The notes under the pieces: generated by a model
Databases searched by the model: none
Told to the model about the DNA's origin: nothing
Seen by the model: only the letters and a program-made list of their open reading frames with translations
Shown: in pieces, positions 59,342-64,000 of the stretch
Layout: each line of letters begins with the position of its first letter
How positions within the stretch are numbered: position 1 is the first letter of the stretch
Program-made: the position numbers and the translations under genes
Assembly: GCA_963814645.1 (NCBI GenBank)
Contig: CAWFDX010000004.1
Span: forward strand, 1,302,001-1,366,000
Origin: RYN-230 sp963814645
Lineage (GTDB): Bacteria > Actinomycetota > Actinomycetes > Streptosporangiales > Streptosporangiaceae
Reading direction: 5' to 3'
Length of the DNA stretch: 64,000 nucleotides

Positions 59342-60766
59342 ATGACCAGCTCGGCCGCCGCTAGCCAGCCGGTCCGGAGCAAGGCGCTGCGGCCGATGCT
59401 GGTCCCGCTGGCGCTGGCCCAGTTCATCTGCAGCTTCGCGGGCTCGAACATGAACGTCATGATCACTGACATCAAGGACGACCTGCACACCTCGGTGCAG
59501 GGCGTGCAGGTCTGCATCACGTTGTTCCTGCTGATCATGGCCGCCCTGATGATCCCGTGCGGGAAGCTGACCGACCGGTACGGCCGGAAACGGCTGTTCA
59601 TCCTCGGGCTCATTATCTACGGGATCGGCGCGCTGCTCAGCGCGGCCGCGCCCGGGATCGGCGTGCTCATCCTGGGCAACTCCATCTTCGAGGGAGTCGG
59701 TACCGCGCTGCTCATCCCGCCGGTGTACATCCTGACCACCTTGGTATTCACCGACTTGAAGTCGCGGGCGTGGGCGTTCGGGGTGATCAGCGGCATGGGC
59801 GGCATCGGCGCCGCCACCGGGCCGCTGATCGGCGGCACCATCACCACGACGATCACCTGGCGGGCCGCGTTCGTCTTCCAGGCCCTGATCATCGCGGTCA
59901 TCGTGCTGCTGGCCCGCAACGTCAGGGACCCGCTACCGGCCGACCCGGACCACCCGTTCGACATCGTGGGCGCGATCCTGTCCGCCGTGGGCCTGGTCGT
60001 CCTGGTCGGCGGGATCATGGCCGCCGACCAGAACCTGGGGCTGATGTTCATCCTGCTCGTCGCCGGGGCGCTCATCCTGGCCGGTTTCTTCGTCTGGATC
60101 CGCCGCCGGGAACGGGCCGGGAAAGAAGCCCTGCTGTCCACCGCACTGTTCCGCAACCGGGTCTCCAACCTGGCGCTGATTACCCAGAACGTGCAGTGGT
60201 CCGTGCTGCTGGGCACGTCGTTCGTGGTGTCCGCCTACCTGCAGGTGGTCCGGAAGTACGACGCGATCCAGACCGGCGTGATCTTCACCGCGGCCACGGT
60301 GGGCATCCTGCTGTCCTCGCTGGCCGCTGGGCGGCTGGCCAAGCGCTACCGGCAGCGCACGCTCATCCTGACCGGGTTCGTGATCACCATTGTCGGCATC
60401 GTCGTGCTGGTGTTCCTGGTTAAGGGGCATCCGGGCGCCTGGTACTTCGCCCCTGGCCTGTTCCTCATCGGGCTGGGCGTCGGCGTCATGCTCACCCCGT
60501 CGGTCAACGTGGTGCAGTCGGCCTTCCCGGAGAACCTGCAAGGCGAAATCTCCGGGCTCTCCCGCAGCGTGTCCAACCTGGGCTCATCGATCGGCACCGC
60601 GATCGCGGGCACGATCCTGGTGGCCGGCCTGGGCGACCCGAAACGCGCTTATGGCGTGGCCATGATCGTGCTGGCGTTCATCGCGCTGATCGGTCTGGGC
60701 GCGACCCTCCGCCTGCCCGCCGCCGATCCGGTCCCGGAAGCCAGCAGCCGGTCGCCAGCCGGGTGA
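59342..60766 (+). CDS. MFS exporter, DHA2 family (14 helices)
   Basis: 474 residues from the ATG at 59342. About 14 hydrophobic helices, with motif A GKLTDRYGRKRLFILGLIIY between helices 2 and 3 and a conserved SNMNVMITDI at helix 1, as in drug:H+ antiporter-2 exporters. Typical substrates are hydrophobic drugs or dyes. An in-frame extension back to 59261 has no helix and no ribosome-binding site. It ends 3 bp before the next stop in the opposite direction. Confidence 0.92.
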   Translation: MTSSAAASQPVRSKALRPMLVPLALAQFICSFAGSNMNVMITDIKDDLHTSVQGVQVCITLFLLIMAALMIPCGKLTDRYGRKRLFILGLIIYGIGALLSAAAPGIGVLILGNSIFEGVGTALLIPPVYILTTLVFTDLKSRAWAFGVISGMGGIGAATGPLIGGTITTTITWRAAFVFQALIIAVIVLLARNVRDPLPADPDHPFDIVGAILSAVGLVVLVGGIMAADQNLGLMFILLVAGALILAGFFVWIRRRERAGKEALLSTALFRNRVSNLALITQNVQWSVLLGTSFVVSAYLQVVRKYDAIQTGVIFTAATVGILLSSLAAGRLAKRYRQRTLILTGFVITIVGIVVLVFLVKGHPGAWYFAPGLFLIGLGVGVMLTPSVNVVQSAFPENLQGEISGLSRSVSNLGSSIGTAIAGTILVAGLGDPKRAYGVAMIVLAFIALIGLGATLRLPAADPVPEASSRSPAG

Positions 60767-60769
60767 GGG

Positions 60770-61246
60770 TCAGCCTCGTACCCAGGCGCCTGCCGCCGGG
60801 ACGCGCCGCCACTCCCGGGCGGCCAGGCCCTCAGTGTGCAGATCGTCATAGAGTCCGTCGGACATGATGACGGCCAGCCGCTGGCAGCCGGCCACAGCAC
60901 GGTGAATGGCCGGGTCGCGGAGCAGCGCGCGTACCCGTAATGGTGCGGCGCCACCGAATCCTTCGCCCTGAACTTTGGTTATCCCGACATGGAACGCCAT
61001 CTTCGCGGGCACATCCGCACCGGGGCGGGCCGGGCACAAAGCCTCCACCGCCCAGGTCAGCCAGCGCACCACCGCAGCTTCGTGGATTCCCGGTGGCGCG
61101 AAACCCATCTCGACATCATCGAGCAGCTGGGCGCTCAGGTATAACTCGCTCCCATCACGAAGCCGGCAGGCCCTGGTGAGCAAGCCCGGTGGGCAGGTCA
61201 GGGCGGCGACGCACAACCGGCGGACTCCGGGTTGCGGCCGGCTCAT
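60770..61246 (-). CDS. Hypothetical protein
   Basis: 158 residues with no family recognised. A Cys/Gly-rich N-terminal part (VAALTCPPGLLTRACRLRDG), a helical middle (HEAAVVRWLTWAVEALC), and C-terminal AGCQRLAVIMSDGLYDDLHTE. No signal peptide or membrane helix. Divergent from the Crp/Fnr gene, 111 bp apart, so it may be under its control. Confidence 0.65.
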   Translation of the reverse strand: MSRPQPGVRRLCVAALTCPPGLLTRACRLRDGSELYLSAQLLDDVEMGFAPPGIHEAAVVRWLTWAVEALCPARPGADVPAKMAFHVGITKVQGEGFGGAAPLRVRALLRDPAIHRAVAGCQRLAVIMSDGLYDDLHTEGLAAREWRRVPAAGAWVRG

Positions 61247-61357
61247 TGCGGCACCTCCGGGCAGGCGGGCAAGTGACCGGACAGCCCCTGCTACTGTCCG
61301 GTCACTCCTCGATCCTGGCCGAGCGGATAATGCGGTACGCCATCAGAAGATGGGATC

Positions 61358-62071
61358 GTGGGAGTCATGGCAGCGCGGGAATGGCCAGCGGGGAGCCTGC
61401 TGGCCAGTCTGTCTGCGGCGTCCCGGGACCGGTTTCTGCGGCTGGGCAGCCTGGTCCAATATCCGGCCAGCAAGACGCTGATCCGGGAAGGCGACTACTC
61501 GCGATTCGTCGTCGTTATCCTCGACGGCGTGGTCAAGGTGACCGGCCACGTTTCTGGCGGCCGGGACGCGCTGCTGTCGATCCGGATGTCCGGCGATGTG
61601 GTGGGCGAATTCGCGGCGCTGGATGAGGGACCCCGGTCGGCCAGCGTCGTCACCTGCGGCGCGGTTGTGGGGCGCGCCATCAAGGGCAGCGAATTCCTGG
61701 ACAGTCTGCGGCGCGACCCTGACCTGTCCCGGGCGGTGAGCAAGTCGGTGGTGGCCAAGACGCGGTCCGCCGACGCGCGGCGGATCGATTTCCGCGAAGG
61801 CAGCATGCAGATCCGGCTGTACCGGGTGCTCTACGAGATCGCGGTGACGTACGGTACGGCGACCGGGAACCGGTCGGTGATCCGGTGGCCGCTGACCCAG
61901 CCGGAACTCGCGTCGCTGGCCAGCGCGGCGGAACCCAGCGTGCACCGGGTGCTGCGCGACCTGCGGACACAGGGGATCATCGCCACCGGCTACCGCCGGA
62001 TCACCGTGCTGGACCTGGCCCGGCTGCACGCCCTCGGCTACCCGGGCGGCGAGCCTCAGGCCGATACCTGA
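61358..62071 (+). CDS. Crp/Fnr-family transcriptional regulator
   Basis: 237 residues. The N-terminal cyclic-nucleotide-binding-like barrel (YPASKTLIREGDYSRFVVVI, VVGEFAALDEGPRSASVV) is followed by a long helix and the C-terminal winged helix (LTQPELASLASAAEPSVHRV then LRDLRTQGIIATGYRRI). No Cys for an iron-sulfur cluster. The ligand is not predictable from the pocket seen. Start codon is GTG at 61358 or ATG at 61367. Overlaps the convergent DUF885 gene end by 16 bp. Confidence 0.9.
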   Translation: MGVMAAREWPAGSLLASLSAASRDRFLRLGSLVQYPASKTLIREGDYSRFVVVILDGVVKVTGHVSGGRDALLSIRMSGDVVGEFAALDEGPRSASVVTCGAVVGRAIKGSEFLDSLRRDPDLSRAVSKSVVAKTRSADARRIDFREGSMQIRLYRVLYEIAVTYGTATGNRSVIRWPLTQPELASLASAAEPSVHRVLRDLRTQGIIATGYRRITVLDLARLHALGYPGGEPQADT

Positions 62072-63720
62072 TCCAGCCAGCTCTCGATGCTGCGGGCCAG
62101 GGTGGGCATCGGCAGCGAGCCGTGGTCCAGGATGGCGCCGTGGAACGCGGGCAGTGAGAAGGCCGGGCCGAGCCGCTGCCGGGCGTTGTCCCGGATCCGC
62201 AGGATCTCCAGCTTGCCGGTCAGGTAGGCCAGGGCCTGCCCGGGCATCACCACGTACCGGTCGATCTCGGCGGCCAGGAATTCCGGTGGCATCGGCACAT
62301 GCTCGGTCATGTAGCCGAGGGCCTGCTCGCGGCTCCAGCCGAACGCGTGGATGCCGGTGTCCACCACCAGCCGGGCGGCGCGCATCAGCGAGGTGCTGAT
62401 CGAGCCGAGCAGGCCGCGTTCGTCGGCGTACAGCCCGGTCTCCTCGGCTAGCTGCTCCGCGTACAGGCCCCAGCCCTCGGAGAACACCGGCAGGCTGCGC
62501 TGCCGCTGCAGGTCGGGCAGGCTGGTGAGGAGCTGAAGGCGGGAGAGCTGGAGGTGATGCCCCGGCACTGCCTCGTGGAAGGCCACCACTTCGATGTCCC
62601 AGCCGGTGCCGGCCGTGGGCCGCTCGGTGTTGAACCAGAACGTCCCGGGCCGGCCGCCGTCCTGCCGGGGCGGGGTGTAGTGCGGTGCGGTGCCGCTCAC
62701 CGCCACGACGTCCGGCATCGGCGTCACCGCGCAGGGGGGCGGCAGCGGCGCCGGGAAGAACTCCGGCGCCTGGGCTTCGGCCCGGCGCACCGCCGCCACG
62801 GCCTGGCGCACCGCCTCGTCGGCGGGCAGCTGCCCGGCCGAGTCGCGCAGCGCGGCGCGGACCTGGTCAAGCCCGGTCAGCCCCAGGCCGGCGCCCAGCC
62901 GCACGGCCCGGTCCTCCAGCGCCGCGACATGGTCCAGGCCGGTCTGGTGCAGCGTGTCCGCGGTCAGCGGCAGTGTGGTGTAGATCCGGATCGCCCGGCT
63001 GTAGTCCCGGTCTCCGCCGGGCAGGTAGACCAGCCCGGCCTGGTCGCTCGGCCGGGCCCGGGGCAGCAGTTCTTTGACCGTCGCCACCCAGCTGGCCAGC
63101 GCCGGGTGCACGATCTCCTCGGCCGCGGTGCGGCGCTCCGCCTCCCACGCCGCCGCGCGCGGCCAGCCCTCAGGTGGCCGCGGGGCCAGCACCGGGCTGC
63201 TGTCCGGCGCGGCCAGCACGCCCTCGGCCCAGCTGATGGCCTGCTCGGCCAGCGGGGCCACCGGCAGCCGTTCCTTGGCCGCCCCGGCCCGCAGCCGTTC
63301 GCTGAGCTGGTCCAGCCAGCGGCCGCTGCGCCGCAGCCGGGTCAGGTAGGCCTCGGCCGCGTCCTCGTCGACCAGCACGGTGCGGGCCGCCACGGCCAGG
63401 AACGTGGCCGGCCCGGCGTACTGCATTGGGGTGACCGTGTACTCCGCCAGGGCCAGCGCGATGCCCGCCAGTTCTTGGGTGACCGCCTCCCGGGCGCAGT
63501 CGGCGGTGACCGCCTCGGCGGCTGTCAGCGGGCCGGCCTCAATCGCGTCCGCGTCGGTCAGGTACTGCTCCAGCTCGGCCCGCCAGGCCTGCTGGCCCGC
63601 CTCGCTCCCGTCCGGGACCCGGTCGTCGTAACCGGTGATGCCGTACATGGTGGCGGCGAACGGGTTCTCTTCCAGCCAGCGCCGGTGCACCCGGTCGGCC
63701 AGGTCACGTGCTGCGGTCAT
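62056..63720 (-). CDS. DUF885-family protein (putative carboxypeptidase-like metallohydrolase)
   Basis: 554 residues from the ATG at 63720. A zinc-hydrolase motif HEAVPGHHLQL (about residues 373-383) with a downstream Glu in FSEGWGLYAEQL, the hallmark of DUF885/M32-like proteins. The long helical N-terminal part (ARDLADRVHRRWLEENPF) is typical. Likely a soluble zinc peptidase or related hydrolase of unclear substrate. The longer start at 63732 adds four unconserved residues. Confidence 0.88.
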   Translation of the reverse strand: MTAARDLADRVHRRWLEENPFAATMYGITGYDDRVPDGSEAGQQAWRAELEQYLTDADAIEAGPLTAAEAVTADCAREAVTQELAGIALALAEYTVTPMQYAGPATFLAVAARTVLVDEDAAEAYLTRLRRSGRWLDQLSERLRAGAAKERLPVAPLAEQAISWAEGVLAAPDSSPVLAPRPPEGWPRAAAWEAERRTAAEEIVHPALASWVATVKELLPRARPSDQAGLVYLPGGDRDYSRAIRIYTTLPLTADTLHQTGLDHVAALEDRAVRLGAGLGLTGLDQVRAALRDSAGQLPADEAVRQAVAAVRRAEAQAPEFFPAPLPPPCAVTPMPDVVAVSGTAPHYTPPRQDGGRPGTFWFNTERPTAGTGWDIEVVAFHEAVPGHHLQLSRLQLLTSLPDLQRQRSLPVFSEGWGLYAEQLAEETGLYADERGLLGSISTSLMRAARLVVDTGIHAFGWSREQALGYMTEHVPMPPEFLAAEIDRYVVMPGQALAYLTGKLEILRIRDNARQRLGPAFSLPAFHGAILDHGSLPMPTLARSIESWLDQVSA

Positions 63721-63789
63721 GCGCGGAAGCATAAGGTGCCCGGCGTCGCGCCCGTAGCGCGGCCGGCAGGCAGCGGGCCGGGAGAGCGG

Positions 63790-64000
63790 TCAGATCCCGG
63801 ACGTGGCGGCCAGGTCGTCGTCGACGACCAGGACGATCTTGCCCCGGGTGTGCCCCTGTTCCACCTCGCGGTGCGCGGTGGCGGCGTCCTGCCAGTAGTA
63901 CCGGCCGGACAGGTGGACGGACAGGTCGCCGCTGTCCAGCCACGGTGCCAGCCGGATCAGCCGGGTGCCACTGGGCGCCCCGTTGTACTGCTGCCAGTGC
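63790..64000 (-). CDS. Zinc-type alcohol dehydrogenase/quinone reductase, 3' end (partial)
   Basis: About 70 C-terminal codons, cut by the window edge. The frame ends VVDDDLAATSGI, preceded by YYWQDAATAHREVEQGHTRG and KIVLVVD. This AHREVE-x-G-HTRGKIVL ending is that of zinc-binding or NADPH quinone-reductase MDR enzymes. The nucleotide-binding half lies outside the window, so substrate and metal content cannot be judged. Confidence 0.82.
   Translation of the reverse strand, partial: HWQQYNGAPSGTRLIRLAPWLDSGDLSVHLSGRYYWQDAATAHREVEQGHTRGKIVLVVDDDLAATSGI

Noticed and set aside
1..64000. tRNA, rRNA or other structural RNA genes
   Set aside because: No cloverleaf-like or rRNA-conserved blocks noticed on reading; a tRNA search would be needed to exclude divergent ones.

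Overview
The window is chromosomal DNA from a high-GC actinomycete. The support is a GC content near 70% in most genes, frequent GTG starts, an AfsR/SARP-type NB-ARC regulator, a nitrate-sensor kinase, and IS110, IS256 and IS1380 elements. A soil actinomycete, possibly of the Streptosporangiales, fits, but nothing here fixes the genus. No rRNA, tRNA or CRISPR array was seen.

Region by region. 1-7.9 kb: 5' part of a nitrate-sensing histidine kinase; a frameshifted MFS remnant; an isoprenylcysteine-methyltransferase-like membrane enzyme; a zinc-ribbon thioredoxin; a truncated YjbR gene; a MocR regulator divergent from an aminotransferase; an AlkA-type glycosylase and a MarR regulator. 7.9-11.5 kb: a second MarR-like gene, with two perfect palindromes between the pair, then a tightly overlapping four-gene operon (6-pyruvoyl/6-carboxytetrahydropterin synthase, methyltransferase, GT4 glycosyltransferase, short-chain reductase) that looks like a route to a modified pterin glycoside. 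11.5-15.7 kb: ferredoxin-reductase-like flavoprotein plus SDR, an NYN-LOTUS RNA-associated protein, and an LLM flavin monooxygenase. 15.9-21.8 kb: a 1,594-residue Rhs protein with a predicted PD-(D/E)xK nuclease tip and a downstream immunity candidate, followed by a duplicated 3' end of the LLM gene. 21.8-24.7 kb: PPK2, GNAT and small conserved genes, then a 760-bp gene-poor stretch. 24.7-31.6 kb: a small protein, an ECF-like sigma factor, a membrane-anchored Ig-repeat protein with near-identical 261-bp repeats and a conserved cytoplasmic protein, divergent from an XRE-NB-ARC-TPR regulator.

32-44 kb is rich in mobile DNA: two IS110-type genes (one frameshifted), an intact IS256-type element and an IS1380 transposase, separating a methyltransferase pseudogene, enoyl-CoA hydratase, hydrolases, a LuxR regulator, VOC and Dabb proteins. 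44-50.9 kb: a secreted DUF5980-like protein, a VIT1/CCC1 transporter, a GNAT pseudogene, a membrane-anchored protein with a VHL-beta-like domain in lower-GC DNA, an AfsR-like SARP regulator and a secreted HAF-repeat protein. 50.9-57.1 kb: a segment bounded by 40-bp direct repeats, carrying an unknown gene, a patatin and a 1,232-residue membrane protein of unknown family. 57-64 kb: DUF4405 membrane gene, small membrane protein, APH-like kinase, YdeI/OmdA protein, DHA2 MFS exporter, Crp/Fnr regulator, DUF885 protein and the 3' end of a zinc-type alcohol dehydrogenase.

Three features recur. Short (40-77 bp) duplicated gene ends lie beside accessory modules. Several genes carry single-base frameshifts, from real decay or assembly error. 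Large STAND regulators neighbour secreted or surface-protein genes. The best candidates for undescribed biology are the pterin-modifying operon, the Rhs toxin pair, the sigma factor/Ig-protein/STAND locus and the repeat-bounded patatin/giant membrane protein segment.
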